From the NCBI GenBank assembly GCA_001664005.1, contig CP016093.1, positions 3,525,031 through 3,589,030 of the forward strand: DNA of 64,000 nt, read 5' to 3'. This DNA comes from Rhizobiales bacterium NRL2 (GTDB lineage: Bacteria; Pseudomonadota; Alphaproteobacteria; Minwuiales; Minwuiaceae). Positions 16,977 to 26,327 of this stretch are shown here, piece after piece; position 1 is the stretch's first letter; the number at the start of each line of letters is the position of its first letter. The notes under the pieces were generated by a model. It had not been told where the DNA came from, did not search any database, and was given only the letters and a program-made list of their open reading frames with translations. Both the position numbers and the translations under genes were made by a program.

Positions 16977-18149
16977 CGCTCCGACCGGCGCGCCGATGCA
17001 GCGGGCGGCATGTATGGCCAGCATCTTCTCCTCGTCCGTCGGCAGGCGGAGCAGCCTGATCCGGCTGCCGTCGGCGTCGAAACGCTCCGCGCCTGCAGCG
17101 TTCGCGGCCTCGTCTGCGACGGCGCCAAGCAGGCCGAGCCGGCTGCAGATGTCGGCGCGAATCGCCGGCGCGTTCTCCCCCACCCCAGCGGTGAAGACCA
17201 GCCCGTCCAGACCGCCGAGGCTGACCGCCAGCGCGCCGATCTCGCGGGCGACGCGATAGCAGAAGTACTCGATCGCGAAGGCCGCCGCGGGCGTGCCGGC
17301 TGCCTGCAGTTCACGCATGTCGCCGCTCAGCCCCGACAGTCCCTTCAGGCCGCTGTCGCGGTAGAGCATGCGCTCCACCTCGGCCAGCGGGCGGCCTTCC
17401 CGCCACAGATGCAGGACCACGCCCGGATCGAGTTGGCCGGTGCGCGTCGCCATGGGCAGGCCGTCCAGGGCGGTGAAACCCATGGTGCTGTCGACGCTGC
17501 GTCCGTCGCGCATGGCGCAGAGGCTGGCGCCGGCGCCGAGATGGGCCACGATGACCCGTCCGGAGGCGAGTTCAGGATCCAGATTGCGGAGCCGCCGGGC
17601 GATGTATTCATAGGATAGGCCGTGAAAGCCGTAGCGACGGACACCGGCTTCGGTCATTTCGCGGGGCAGGGCATAGACCTCGGCCACCTTCGGATGGTCA
17701 CGGTGAAACGCGGTATCGAAGCAGGCAACCTGCGGCGTTCCCGGCAGCGCCCGGGCCAGCGCCACCATGCCGGCCAGGTTATGCGGCTGGTGAAGCGGCG
17801 CCAGCGGAATGAAGGCCTCCAGTTCGCGCACCACCGCCCCGTCCGCCAGCAGCGGCCAGACATGGTCGGGTCCGCCGTGGACGATGCGGTGGGAACAGGC
17901 GGCGATCTTCGCCCCGCCCAGCGCCTCGCCGATCCAGGCCACCAGCGCAGCCATGGCGCGCTCGTGGTCCGCGCCCGGCAGTTCCTGCGAATGGGGCTCG
18001 CCCGCTGCTTCGGCGCGGAAGGCGCAATCGTCGGATCCCAGCGCATCGACATGGCCGAAGGCAACCCGCGCCAGCGACGGCAGGCGGAACGCCCCGAACT
18101 TGATCGTCGAGGAACCGGCATTGACCGCGAGGATCAGGTCGTCCGCCAT
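16971..18149 (-). CDS. ackA: Acetate/propionate kinase
   Basis: A 392-residue ASKHA-fold kinase converting acetyl-phosphate and ADP to acetate and ATP. It has the signature LAVNAGSSTIKFG at the N-terminus and VNAL-free variant loops such as VIAHLGAGASLCA and DTAFHRDHP. The start follows GGGGAGGACGG and overlaps the phosphotransacetylase gene by 16 bp, so the pair forms one transcript. With that enzyme it makes ATP from acetyl-CoA without respiration, which suits the FixK/Fnr box in front of the operon. Confidence 0.94.
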   Translation of the reverse strand: MADDLILAVNAGSSTIKFGAFRLPSLARVAFGHVDALGSDDCAFRAEAAGEPHSQELPGADHERAMAALVAWIGEALGGAKIAACSHRIVHGGPDHVWPLLADGAVVRELEAFIPLAPLHQPHNLAGMVALARALPGTPQVACFDTAFHRDHPKVAEVYALPREMTEAGVRRYGFHGLSYEYIARRLRNLDPELASGRVIVAHLGAGASLCAMRDGRSVDSTMGFTALDGLPMATRTGQLDPGVVLHLWREGRPLAEVERMLYRDSGLKGLSGLSGDMRELQAAGTPAAAFAIEYFCYRVAREIGALAVSLGGLDGLVFTAGVGENAPAIRADICSRLGLLGAVADEAANAAGAERFDADGSRIRLLRLPTDEEKMLAIHAARCIGAPVGAS

Positions 18150-19090
18150 CCGTCCTCCCCGATCACCGCCGCGGCCGCCGCGAGGCGCCGCGCATGGGCG
18201 ATGACCGCTGCCACGGCGGCGGAGGCGAGGCGCGCGGTCGCGTCGTCGGAGCGGCTTGTCAGGATGATCGGCGCGCGTGCCCCCATCACCACGCCGGCAG
18301 CACGCGCTTTGGCGAAGAAGGTGAGCTGCTTGGCGATCATGTTGCCCGCCTCCATGTCCGGCGCGACCAGGATATCGGCGCGGCCCGCGACGGGCGAGCG
18401 GATGCCCTTGATCCTGGCTGCCTCCACGCTGACGGCGTTGTCGAAGGCCAGCGGCCCGTCCAGGTCCGCCCCCGTGATCTGACCGCGGTCGGCCATCTTG
18501 CAGAGCGCGGCGGCGTCCACCGTGGAGGGGATCTTCGGCGTGACCGTCTCGACGGCCGACAGGATCGCGACCTTGGGCCGTTCGATCCCCAGCGCGTGCA
18601 CGCATTCGATGGCGTTCCGGACGATGTCGGCCTTGGCCAGTAGATCAGGATAGATGTTGATGGCCGCATCGGTGATGAAGTGCAGGCGGTCCTGACCCGG
18701 GATCTCCAGGGCGAAGACATGGCTGAGACGCTTTTCCGTGCGCAGGCCGGTCTCCTTGGCAAGCACCGCATGGAGCAGTTCGTCGGTGTGCAGACTGCCC
18801 TTCATCAGCGCCTCGGCACGGCCCTGACGGACGGCCGCAACCGCCATCTCCGCGGACTCGTGGCTGTGGCGGGTGTCGATCCGGGGCCAGGCCGAGATGT
18901 CGAGACCGAGCTCCGCGGCGGCGGCGTCGATGCGGTGCCGAGGCCCCACGAGCAGAGGCTCGATGAGGCCCGCACGGGCCGCGTCCGCGGCGCCCTGCAG
19001 CGAGGGCGCGTCACAGGGATGAACGACCGCCGTGGGCGCGGACGGATAGGCGGCGGCGCGCGCCACCAGTGCGGAGAAGATTTCGGTCAT
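18134..19090 (-). CDS. Phosphate acetyl/butyryltransferase
   Basis: A 318-residue phosphotransacetylase of the Ptb/Pta short type, transferring an acyl group from CoA to phosphate. Characteristic segments are LMKGSLHTDELLHAVL, FITDAAINIYPDL, VAILSAVETVTPKIPST and DILVAPDMEAGNMIAKQL. It lacks the MaoC domain that fuses to some homologues. It is the first gene of the operon with ackA. The ATG lies 70.5 bp from the centre of the FixK/Fnr-type box at 19154-19167. Acetyl- versus butyryl-CoA preference cannot be read from the sequence. Confidence 0.9.
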   Translation of the reverse strand: MTEIFSALVARAAAYPSAPTAVVHPCDAPSLQGAADAARAGLIEPLLVGPRHRIDAAAAELGLDISAWPRIDTRHSHESAEMAVAAVRQGRAEALMKGSLHTDELLHAVLAKETGLRTEKRLSHVFALEIPGQDRLHFITDAAINIYPDLLAKADIVRNAIECVHALGIERPKVAILSAVETVTPKIPSTVDAAALCKMADRGQITGADLDGPLAFDNAVSVEAARIKGIRSPVAGRADILVAPDMEAGNMIAKQLTFFAKARAAGVVMGARAPIILTSRSDDATARLASAAVAAVIAHARRLAAAAAVIGEDGWRTT

Positions 19091-19153
19091 TGTTCCGGTT
19101 CGCCCGATCTGTTGCTGCCCTGGGCAGCCTGACCGCCACATGCTGCAACAGCA

Positions 19154-19167
19154 TTGCGCCAGATCAA
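19154..19167. promoter_or_regulatory. FixK/Fnr-type box in front of the phosphotransacetylase-ackA operon
   Basis: TTGCGCCAGATCAA matches TTG(A/C)-N6-(T/G)CAA. Its centre is 70.5 bp from the ATG of the minus-strand operon. It lies in the first copy of a 20-bp direct repeat (GCCAGATCAAGAYCGCCGGG, one mismatch), whose second copy contains the box at 19197. Confidence 0.65.
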
Positions 19168-19196
19168 GACCGCCGGGGCCAGTGTGGTGCGCACAA

Positions 19197-19210
19197 TTGA
19201 GCCAGATCAA
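19197..19210. promoter_or_regulatory. FixK/Fnr-type box in front of the 72-residue protein gene
   Basis: TTGAGCCAGATCAA contains the perfect TTGA-N6-TCAA core. Its centre is 71.5 bp before the ATG at 19275 and 43 bp (about four helical turns) from the centre of the neighbouring box. A TATGCT hexamer at 19233-19238 falls exactly where a -10 element belongs if the box is centred at -41.5. Confidence 0.7.
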
Positions 19211-19274
19211 GATCGCCGGGCGCCGCCGCCGCTATGCTCGCGTCATTCTGGGAACAACGCATGGAGGGGCGTCA

Positions 19275-19493
19275 ATGGCCTCGATCTCGACCATCGTGAA
19301 GAAGCACGTCGAAGCCGCCGTCGCCGAGGCCGCGGAAACCGGCTATTCCCGCGAGGAAGTCGCGCGCTCGATGATGTCCTTCGTCATGCAGATCTACCGC
19401 GAGAACCGGCCGATCGAGGAGATCGCCGAGGAACTGCGCTACATCATCGACAATCTCGACCCCGACGAGCAATACGCCTTCATGCGGCCCTGA
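19275..19493 (+). CDS. Small 72-residue protein, unknown, probably oxygen-regulated
   Basis: A 72-residue soluble, helical and acidic protein. It starts MASISTIVKKHVEAAVAEA and contains TGYSREEVARSMMSFVMQIYRENRPIEEIAEELRYIIDNLDPD. No cysteines, no signal peptide, no family recognised. GGAGGGG stands at ideal distance before the ATG. A FixK/Fnr box lies 71.5 bp upstream, in a shared divergent promoter region with the phosphotransacetylase-ackA operon, so it should be made under the same conditions. It may be a small regulatory or stabilising protein of low-oxygen metabolism; this is inference. Confidence 0.8.
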   Translation: MASISTIVKKHVEAAVAEAAETGYSREEVARSMMSFVMQIYRENRPIEEIAEELRYIIDNLDPDEQYAFMRP

Positions 19494-19580
19494 CCGCGGC
19501 CTGCGCGGCGCAGAAGGTCTTCGTCGTCGACGGCTGAGGCTCTACGCTGGCGCCCGGAACGCCGCGAAAGGAGCCGCATC

Positions 19581-20678
19581 ATGGAAGACCTGTTGCCGTC
19601 GGGCGTCCGCTCCGGGCGCGTGGACAATCTGAACGGGCTGGAGATGTTCTACCTGGAGGCCGGTTCACCCGACGCGCCGGTCCTGCTGCTGCTCCACGGC
19701 TTTCCGGAGCTCGCCTTCTCCTGGCGCAGGGTGATGACGCCGCTGGCCGCCGCCGGCTACCGGGTCATTGCGCCCGATCAGCGCGGCTATGGCCGGACCA
19801 CAGGCTGGGACCCCGGTTTCGAGGACCCGGAGCGGGCCTGCCGCATGCTGAACCTGGCGACCGACGCGCTGGGGCTGCTCAAGGCCCTCGACATCGGAGA
19901 GGTCGCGGCCGTCGTCGGACACGATTTCGGCTCGCCGGTGGCGGCGCACTGCGCTCTGATCCGGCCAGACGTCTTCCGGCGCGCGGCGCTGATGAGCGCG
20001 CCGTTCGGCGGCCCGCCGCCGTTGGCGCCGAGGGCCGGCAGCGGCGATATCCACGCCGACCTCGCCGCTCTCGCCCGCCCGCGCAAGCATTACCAATGGT
20101 ACTACGTCACGCTCGAAGCCAACCGCGACATGCTGAATGCGCCGCAGGGCCTGCACGACTTCCTGCGTGCCTACTACCACGCGAAGAGCGGCGACTGGCC
20201 GGGCAACCGGCCATATGAACTGGCGGCGTGGAGCGCGGAGGAACTGGCGAAACTGCCGACCTACTACGTCATGGACCGCGATGCCGGCATGGCGGAGACC
20301 GTGGCGCCCGACATGCCGACGCCGGAAGAAATCGCCGCCTGCGGCTGGCTGACCGACGCGGAGCTGGCGGTCTATGTGGAGGCCTACCGCAGCACGGGAT
20401 TCCAGTGCGCGCTCAACTGGTACCGCAACATGACCGACCCCGCCTATCTGGCCGACATGCGGGTCTTCGCCGGCCGGCGGCTGGACGTGCCCGCCTGTTT
20501 CATCGCCGGGGCGCGGGACTGGGGCATCCATCAGCGCCCGGGCGCGCTGCAGGCGATGGCCGAGCGCGCCTGCGCCGACTGGCGCGGGACGACGCTGATC
20601 GACGGCGCAGGCCACTGGGTCCAGCAGGAACGGCCCGAGGCGGTTGTCGGTGCGCTTCTCGACTTCCTGGCGGACTAA
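19581..20678 (+). CDS. Epoxide-hydrolase-type alpha/beta hydrolase
   Basis: A 365-residue alpha/beta hydrolase. The oxyanion segment LLHGFPELAFSWR (residues 38-50) and the nucleophile elbow VGHDFGSP with Asp115 point to epoxide hydrolase or haloalkane dehalogenase chemistry rather than an esterase, which would use Ser. The final catalytic histidine is in GAGHWVQQE. A lid domain with paired tyrosine-type positions (YYHAKSGDWPGN) fits epoxide hydrolases. The gene ends in a 4-bp overlap with ubiB, tail to tail. The physiological epoxide is unknown. Confidence 0.87.
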   Translation: MEDLLPSGVRSGRVDNLNGLEMFYLEAGSPDAPVLLLLHGFPELAFSWRRVMTPLAAAGYRVIAPDQRGYGRTTGWDPGFEDPERACRMLNLATDALGLLKALDIGEVAAVVGHDFGSPVAAHCALIRPDVFRRAALMSAPFGGPPPLAPRAGSGDIHADLAALARPRKHYQWYYVTLEANRDMLNAPQGLHDFLRAYYHAKSGDWPGNRPYELAAWSAEELAKLPTYYVMDRDAGMAETVAPDMPTPEEIAACGWLTDAELAVYVEAYRSTGFQCALNWYRNMTDPAYLADMRVFAGRRLDVPACFIAGARDWGIHQRPGALQAMAERACADWRGTTLIDGAGHWVQQERPEAVVGALLDFLAD

Positions 20679-22237
20679 CCGTTGAGCACCAGCGCCATGA
20701 TCACGGCGCCTGCGAGACCGCCCATCACGGCGGCGCCCGCCGTGAGCCAGGCCGTACGCTTGCGCCGCTTCGCGGTGACGTCGAGGGTCTCCGAGGCCAA
20801 CACGGGCAACGCCGAAAGGCGATCGATGGCGATTTCCGTCCGCGCCAGCAGTCTGGGCACCCGGTCGATCATGTCCAGCGCCGTGCCGAGACCGTCGACG
20901 ACGCGCGCCTCCAGCCCCAGATTCTCCTCGGCCCAGCCTTCCACGACCGGCTGCGCCGCCTCCCAGAAGTTGATCTCCGGGTCCAGATCACGGGCCACGC
21001 CTTCCACCGTGACCATCGTCTTCTGCAGCAGCAGCAGCTCAGTCCGGGTCTCCATGTCGAAGGTCTTTGTGATGCGGAAGAGCTGCGCCAGCAGCCGGCC
21101 GACGGAAATCTCGCTCACCGGCTTGCCGCGGATCGGCGCGCCGATGGAGCGGCAGGCCTGTGCGAAGGCGTCGACCGACTTGTGACGCGGCACGTAGCCG
21201 GCGGCGAAATGCACCTCCGCCGCCCGGCGGTAATCGCCGGCAATGAAGGCGCCCAGCATCTCCGCCATGAACATGCGGGTTGGCCGGTCCAACCGGCCCA
21301 TGATGCCGAAATCGACCGCGACGATGACACCGTCGGGCTTCACGAACAGGTTCCCCTGATGCATGTCGGCGTGAAACAGCCCCTCGTTCATCGCCTGCCG
21401 CAGGAAGATGCGGATGACGCGGACCGCGACGTCCTTCAGGTCGATGCCCGCCGCCTCCAGCGCCGCGCGGTCGCCCATGGAGATGCCGCGCACCCGCTCC
21501 ATGGTCAGCACCGACTCGCCGGTGCGTTCCCAATCGACCGCTGGCGCCTCGAAATCGGGATCGCTTTCGAACATCTCCCCGATTTCGTCGGCGGCCGCCG
21601 CCTCCAGCCGGAAGTCCATTTCCAGCTCGACGGTTTCCTGCAGGGTGCGCACGACCTCCGTCGGCTTCAGCCGCCGAAGCTCGGGCTCGGCCCGCTCGGC
21701 CATCGCGGCCAGCCAGTAGAACAGCCCCAGGTCGCGTTCCATCATTTCCGCGATGCCGGGCCGGACGACCTTGACCGCAACCTCCCGGATCGTCTCGCCG
21801 TCGCGCACGGTCGCGAAATGAACCTGGGCGATGGAAGCGGCCGCGACCGGTTCTTCGTCGAAGCTCTCGAACAGCTCTTCCAACGGGCGGCCGAGCTGAT
21901 CCTCGATCTTTCCCTTCGCCTTCTCGAACGGGAAGGGCGGCAGCCGGTCGCGCAGACGGTCCAGATCGTGGGCAATGTCCTCGCCCAGCAGATCGGCGCG
22001 CACCGACAGCGCCTGCCCAAGCTTGATGAAGGAGGGGCCCAGATCCTCGAAGGCCGCGGCCAGCCGTTCGCCGGGGCGGCGTTCGCGGTTCTTCCGGCTG
22101 CGCAGCGCGAACAGCCGCGCCAGGCGAACGACCAATGGCGGGGCGTCGAACTGCTGCAGCGGGAACAGGGCGTCGTGACGCGCCAGGGTGCGCGCGATGA
22201 CGATCAGCCGACCGAGATAGCGGAGCTTGCGGAACAT
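20675..22237 (-). CDS. ubiB: UbiB family protein (ABC1/ADCK-like), ubiquinone biosynthesis
   Basis: A 520-residue atypical protein-kinase-like ATPase needed for ubiquinone synthesis at the inner membrane. It has the KxGQ motif (FIKLGQALSVRAD), the Ala-rich AAASIAQVH loop, and two hydrophobic helices at the C-terminus (TAGAAVMGGLAGAVIMALVL). The ATG giving MFRKLRYLGRL matches the family N-terminus; another ATG at 22255 would add six residues. It follows ubiE by 70 bp on the same strand, the usual order. Confidence 0.93.
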   Translation of the reverse strand: MFRKLRYLGRLIVIARTLARHDALFPLQQFDAPPLVVRLARLFALRSRKNRERRPGERLAAAFEDLGPSFIKLGQALSVRADLLGEDIAHDLDRLRDRLPPFPFEKAKGKIEDQLGRPLEELFESFDEEPVAAASIAQVHFATVRDGETIREVAVKVVRPGIAEMMERDLGLFYWLAAMAERAEPELRRLKPTEVVRTLQETVELEMDFRLEAAAADEIGEMFESDPDFEAPAVDWERTGESVLTMERVRGISMGDRAALEAAGIDLKDVAVRVIRIFLRQAMNEGLFHADMHQGNLFVKPDGVIVAVDFGIMGRLDRPTRMFMAEMLGAFIAGDYRRAAEVHFAAGYVPRHKSVDAFAQACRSIGAPIRGKPVSEISVGRLLAQLFRITKTFDMETRTELLLLQKTMVTVEGVARDLDPEINFWEAAQPVVEGWAEENLGLEARVVDGLGTALDMIDRVPRLLARTEIAIDRLSALPVLASETLDVTAKRRKRTAWLTAGAAVMGGLAGAVIMALVLNG

Positions 22238-22307
22238 GGCGACCGACCCGATCATGGCCGGCCGGCGCCGCGGGCGCGAAGCGATCGGTACCCGGAAGCC
22301 ATCCGGG

Positions 22308-23060
22308 TCAGATCCGCCAGCCGTGGTGAATGGCGGCGACGCCGCCGGTCAGATCCTCGTGGGCCACGCGGCGGAAGCCGGCCTCCTCGATCATCGCGGC
22401 GAAGGCCCGCTGATCGGGAAAGCGGCGGATGCTCTCGGCAAGATAGCGGTAGGCGGCCTCGTCACCGGCCACGAGTCGGCCCAGGCGCGGCAGCACCTGG
22501 AAGGAATAGACGTCGTAGGCCGGACGCAACGCCGCACGCACACTGGAGAATTCGAGGCAGTAGAAACGCCCGCCCGGCTTCAGCACGCGCCGCATCTCCG
22601 TCAGCGCCTTCGGGATGCGGGTGACGTTGCGGATGCCGAAGGCGATGGTCACGGCGTCGAAGCGGTGATCGGGAAAGGGCAGCGCCTCGGCGTCGCCCAC
22701 GACCCAGTCGATGCCGCGGACTACGCCCCGGTCGATAAGCCGGTCGCGCCCGGCCGCCACCATGGCCTCGTTGATGTCGCAGAGCGTGACCTTCGCCGCG
22801 CCGCCGGTGCGTTCCAGGATGCGCCGCGCGATATCCCCGGTCCCGCCGGCCAGGTCGAGGACCCGCTCCCCGGGCCGGGGCCGGAGGGAAGCGACAAAGC
22901 GTTCCTTCCAGAGGCGGTGGACGCCCCCGGACATCAGGTCGTTCATCAGGTCGTAGCGGCCGGCGACCGAGCGGAAGACCTCGCCCACGCGCGCGGATTT
23001 CTCCGCCGCGGGAACCTCCGAAAAGCCGAAGCTTGCCTTCTCTTCATCGCTGTCCGTCAT
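22308..23060 (-). CDS. ubiE: Ubiquinone/menaquinone C-methyltransferase
   Basis: A 250-residue SAM-dependent methyltransferase that adds the ring C-methyl group to 2-methoxy-6-polyprenyl-1,4-benzoquinol. SAM-binding motif [14 protein letters not shown] and the UbiE signatures [19 protein letters not shown] and [14 protein letters not shown] are present. The start MTDSDEEK was preferred over an ATG five codons upstream. It is divergent from mutM (50 bp between the starts) and upstream of ubiB, an arrangement common in alphaproteobacteria. Confidence 0.95.
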   Translation of the reverse strand: MTDSDEEKASFGFSEVPAAEKSARVGEVFRSVAGRYDLMNDLMSGGVHRLWKERFVASLRPRPGERVLDLAGGTGDIARRILERTGGAAKVTLCDINEAMVAAGRDRLIDRGVVRGIDWVVGDAEALPFPDHRFDAVTIAFGIRNVTRIPKALTEMRRVLKPGGRFYCLEFSSVRAALRPAYDVYSFQVLPRLGRLVAGDEAAYRYLAESIRRFPDQRAFAAMIEEAGFRRVAHEDLTGGVAAIHHGWRI

Positions 23061-23110
23061 GGCGGGATGGACCATAGCGGAGGCCCGAGGGCCGCGCTAC
23101 ATTGCGGCCC

Positions 23111-23941
23111 ATGCCGGAACTGCCCGAAGTCGAGACCGTTCGTCGCGGACTGGAGCGCCGCCTGAAGGGGCGCGTGTTCTCGCGTGTCGAGGTGCGCCGG
23201 CCGGACCTGCGCTTCCCCCTGCCCGAGAACATGGCCGAACGCCTGACCGGCCGCCGTGTCGAGGCCCTGCGCCGCCGCGCCAAGTACCTGCTGTTCGATC
23301 TCGACGACCGCCAGACCCTGATCGGGCATTTGGGCATGTCGGGACGGATGCACATCCACGACGCCCTGCCGAACGCGCAACGCCCGCACGAGCACATCGT
23401 CTTCGTAGCCGACGACGGCACGGCGGTCATTTTTCAGGATCACCGCCGTTTCGGCTTCTTCGACCTGGCCAAGACCAGCGCGCTGGAAAGCCACCGCTTC
23501 TTCGCCTCGCTGGGTCCGGAACCGCTGGACGCCGCCTTCGACGGCGCCGAGCTGAGCCGTCGCCTCGCCGGCAAGCGGACGCCGATCAAGGCCGCGCTGC
23601 TGGATCAGCGGATCGTCGCCGGCCTCGGCAACATCTATGTCTGCGAAGCGCTGTTCCGCGCCGGCATCTCGCCGAAGCGGATCGCCGCCACCGTCGCCGG
23701 CCGGCGTGCGGAGCGGCTGGTCCCGGAAATCAAGGCGGTGCTGGAGGAAGCCATCGCCGCCGGCGGCTCGACGCTGCGCGATTATGTCCAGGCCTCCGGC
23801 GAACTGGGTTATTTCCAGCACGACTTCCGGGTCTATGGCCGGGAGGGCGAGCCGTGCCGGAAGCCCGGCTGCAAGGGCGCGGTGGGGCGACTGGTGCAGT
23901 CCGGCCGGTCGACGTTCCATTGCGGGGTCTGCCAGCGATGA
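23111..23941 (+). CDS. mutM: Formamidopyrimidine-DNA glycosylase
   Basis: A 276-residue DNA repair glycosylase/AP lyase removing 8-oxoguanine. The mature N-terminus [13 protein letters not shown] supplies the catalytic Pro and Glu, which fixes the start at the ATG directly before it. The helix-two-turn-helix is in [18 protein letters not shown]. The C-terminal zinc finger has its four Cys in CRKPGC and CGVCQ. The stop overlaps the next gene by 4 bp (ATGA). Confidence 0.96.
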   Translation: MPELPEVETVRRGLERRLKGRVFSRVEVRRPDLRFPLPENMAERLTGRRVEALRRRAKYLLFDLDDRQTLIGHLGMSGRMHIHDALPNAQRPHEHIVFVADDGTAVIFQDHRRFGFFDLAKTSALESHRFFASLGPEPLDAAFDGAELSRRLAGKRTPIKAALLDQRIVAGLGNIYVCEALFRAGISPKRIAATVAGRRAERLVPEIKAVLEEAIAAGGSTLRDYVQASGELGYFQHDFRVYGREGEPCRKPGCKGAVGRLVQSGRSTFHCGVCQR

Positions 23942-24279
23942 GGCGCCTGGCCGCCATCGCCGCACTCTGCCTCGCGCCACTGCTGGCGCGGGCCGACGGC
24001 TGGATCGAGACCCTGGACATTCCGCTGATGCCGGGCCTGGTGGTCAACGCTGACAGCGAGACCGTGTTCGAGACTGCCGAGGGCCGTGTCGTCGTGGTAC
24101 GCGCAGCCGGACCTGTTGCGCGCGAGGCCGTTGAAAGTTACTACGCCTCGGCCCTGCCCGGTCTCGGCTGGAACGCCGGACCGGGTGGCGAGCTCCTGCG
24201 CGACGGGGAGCGCATGGAACTGGAAATCAGGGGCCAGGGCGGCGAGACCGCCGTGACCTTCAGGCTGGCGCCGCGCTGA
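23938..24279 (+). CDS. Small secreted protein, unknown
   Basis: A 113-residue protein with a signal peptide (residues 1-19, ending LLARA). The mature domain reads like a compact beta-rich fold: [20 protein letters not shown], then [17 protein letters not shown] and a final beta segment. The [11 protein letters not shown] pattern is a recurring feature of short periplasmic proteins found beside mutM or enoyl-CoA hydratase genes; I do not know their role. It is translationally coupled to mutM through the ATGA overlap and is followed 32 bp later by an enoyl-CoA hydratase. Confidence 0.75.
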   Translation: MRRLAAIAALCLAPLLARADGWIETLDIPLMPGLVVNADSETVFETAEGRVVVVRAAGPVAREAVESYYASALPGLGWNAGPGGELLRDGERMELEIRGQGGETAVTFRLAPR

Positions 24280-24311
24280 ACAGCGGCGACCGACATACGG
24301 GGAGACCGGAC

Positions 24312-25088
24312 ATGGCCTATGAATGCATCCTCACCGACACGCGGGGACCCGTCGGGCTGATCACACTCAACCGACCGGACGCGCTCAATGCGCTGAACAA
24401 GCAGCTCATGGACGAGCTGACCGACGCACTGATGAAGTATGAGGCCGACGACGCCATCGGCGCCATGGTCATCACCGGCTCGTCCAAGGCCTTCGCGGCC
24501 GGCGCCGACATCAAGGAGATGCAGCCCAAGTCCTACATGGACGTCTACATGGAGGACTTCATCACCGCCAACTGGGAAACCGCGAGCAAGGTGCGCAAGC
24601 CGGTCATCGCCGCGGTGGCGGGCTATGCGCTGGGCGGCGGCTGCGAACTGGCCATGATGTGCGACTTCATTCTGGCCGGCGAGAACGCCAAGTTCGGCCA
24701 GCCCGAGATCAACCTGGGCGTCATTCCGGGCGCAGGCGGCACCCAGCGCCTGACCCGCTTCGTCGGCAAGTCCAAGGCGATGGAAATGGTGCTCACCGCG
24801 CGCATGATGGACGCCGAGGAGGCCGAGCGCTCCGGACTGGTGAGCCGCATCGTGCCCGTCGACGACCTGGTCGAGGAGGCCGTCAGCACGGCCACGAAGA
24901 TCGCCGAGCTCTCGCGCCCGTCGGTGATGATCGCCAAGGAATCGGTCAACAAGGCCTACGAAACCATGCTGCGCGACGGCATCATGTTCGAGCGCCGCGT
25001 CTTCCACTCGCTGTTCGCGACCGAGGACCAGAACGAGGGCATGGCCGCCTTCGCCGAGAAGCGCAAGCCCGCCTTCAAGAACAGGTAG
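24312..25088 (+). CDS. Enoyl-CoA hydratase
   Basis: A 258-residue short-chain enoyl-CoA hydratase, the most canonical of the three crotonases here. It has [35 protein letters not shown], and the catalytic glutamates in [20 protein letters not shown]. It hydrates 2-enoyl-CoA in beta-oxidation or amino-acid breakdown. The start lies behind GGGGAGACCGGAC. It may be cotranscribed with mutM and the small secreted protein. A bidirectional hairpin follows. Confidence 0.93.
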   Translation: MAYECILTDTRGPVGLITLNRPDALNALNKQLMDELTDALMKYEADDAIGAMVITGSSKAFAAGADIKEMQPKSYMDVYMEDFITANWETASKVRKPVIAAVAGYALGGGCELAMMCDFILAGENAKFGQPEINLGVIPGAGGTQRLTRFVGKSKAMEMVLTARMMDAEEAERSGLVSRIVPVDDLVEEAVSTATKIAELSRPSVMIAKESVNKAYETMLRDGIMFERRVFHSLFATEDQNEGMAAFAEKRKPAFKNR

Positions 25089-25118
25089 AAAGTAGCAGAA
25101 TTCCGCCGATACGTTCTC

Positions 25119-25140
25119 CCTCCCCCATCGAAGGGGGAGG
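25119..25140. terminator. Bidirectional hairpin between convergent genes
   Basis: An 8-bp perfect stem CCTCCCCC / GGGGGAGG with loop ATCGAA lies between the convergent enoyl-CoA hydratase and aminotransferase genes. It probably ends transcription from both sides. Its C-rich/G-rich sequence resembles short intergenic palindromes that recur in many GC-rich alphaproteobacteria. Confidence 0.55.
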
Positions 25141-25160
25141 AAACATGGCGGCGCTTGAAC

Positions 25161-26327
25161 TCAATCCAGGTAAGGCTGCAGGCGCTCCATGGCCTGGGAC
25201 AGGGCGGCTTCGGAGCTGGCGAAGCAGAGCCTGAGATAGCCCTCGCCGCCCGGACCGAACGCGCTGCCGGGCGCGAGGCCGACGCCGGCCTCGTCGCGCA
25301 GCCTGCGGCAGAAGGCGAGGCTGCCCTCGGCCATCCCCTCGACGGCAAAGAAGGCGTAGAAGGCCGCGTCGGGCGGCGTGTAGCGCACGCGCGAGAAGCG
25401 GCCGAGAGACTGGGTGATCAGGTCCCGGCGGCGGTGCAGCCGCTCGGCCAGCCCGTCGACATAGGGATCGCCATCGTGCAGCGCGGCGACGCCGGCGTGC
25501 TGCACGAATGTCGTCGGCGCCGCCATGTTGTATTCGTTCAGCTTGGCCAGCGCCCCTCCGATGCTGGCTGGCGCCGTGATCCAGCCCAGCCGCCAGCCGG
25601 TCATCGACCAGCTCTTGGAGAAGCTGTTGATGGCGATCACCCGGTCATCGGGGTCCGCGACCTCGACGAAGGAGGGCGCGTGGTGGCGGTCATAGACCAG
25701 GCGGGCGTAGACGTCGTCCGCGATCAGCCAGATGCCTTTCCTGCGCGCCCATTCCATGATCGCGTCGCGCTCCGCCTCCGACATCATCCAGCCCGTCGGG
25801 TTGCCCGGCGAGTTGATGAAGACCGCCTTCGTGCGCTCGTCGGCGGCGTCGAACAACCGGTCGAGGTCCAGCGACCAGCGGCCGTCGCGCTCGTCCAGCA
25901 GCACGCGGCGCACCTCGCCGCTCAGGATCTTCACGGTCTCGGCGCAGTTGGGCCAGACCGGGCTGATCACCAGCACGTTGTCCCCCGGGTCCACCAGCGC
26001 CTGGAAGGCCAGCATGATCGCGTTCATGCCCGAGGCCGTGACCGTGAAGCGGTCGCGCGCGAAGTCGCGGCCGTAGATCCGCGTCATGTAGGCCTGGATC
26101 TCGGCGCGCAGCGGCCCGATGCCGGCATTGGGGGCGTAGAAGGTCTCCCCCGCGTCCAGCGCGGCCTTGGCGGCGTCGCGGATGAAGTCCGGCGTCTCCT
26201 CGTCCGACTCGCCGAACCAGAGCGCGATCAGGCCGGGCTTGCCGATATAATCCAGCGCCACCTCGCGGATCTGCGAATCGGGCAGGTCGCGGATCAGGTC
26301 GCGGACTTCGGGGGGCGTGCGGCTCAT
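25161..26327 (-). CDS. PLP-dependent class I/II aminotransferase
   Basis: A 388-residue fold-type I aminotransferase, aspartate-aminotransferase-like. Key segments are the cofactor-binding SPGNPTGWMM near residue 190 and the Schiff-base lysine in NSFSKSWSMTGWRLGW near residue 240; the C-terminal substrate Arg is in GYLRLCFA. The start overlaps the stop of meaB by 4 bp, so it is probably the last gene of the long minus-strand run. The amino donor is not determinable. Confidence 0.9.
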   Translation of the reverse strand: MSRTPPEVRDLIRDLPDSQIREVALDYIGKPGLIALWFGESDEETPDFIRDAAKAALDAGETFYAPNAGIGPLRAEIQAYMTRIYGRDFARDRFTVTASGMNAIMLAFQALVDPGDNVLVISPVWPNCAETVKILSGEVRRVLLDERDGRWSLDLDRLFDAADERTKAVFINSPGNPTGWMMSEAERDAIMEWARRKGIWLIADDVYARLVYDRHHAPSFVEVADPDDRVIAINSFSKSWSMTGWRLGWITAPASIGGALAKLNEYNMAAPTTFVQHAGVAALHDGDPYVDGLAERLHRRRDLITQSLGRFSRVRYTPPDAAFYAFFAVEGMAEGSLAFCRRLRDEAGVGLAPGSAFGPGGEGYLRLCFASSEAALSQAMERLQPYLD

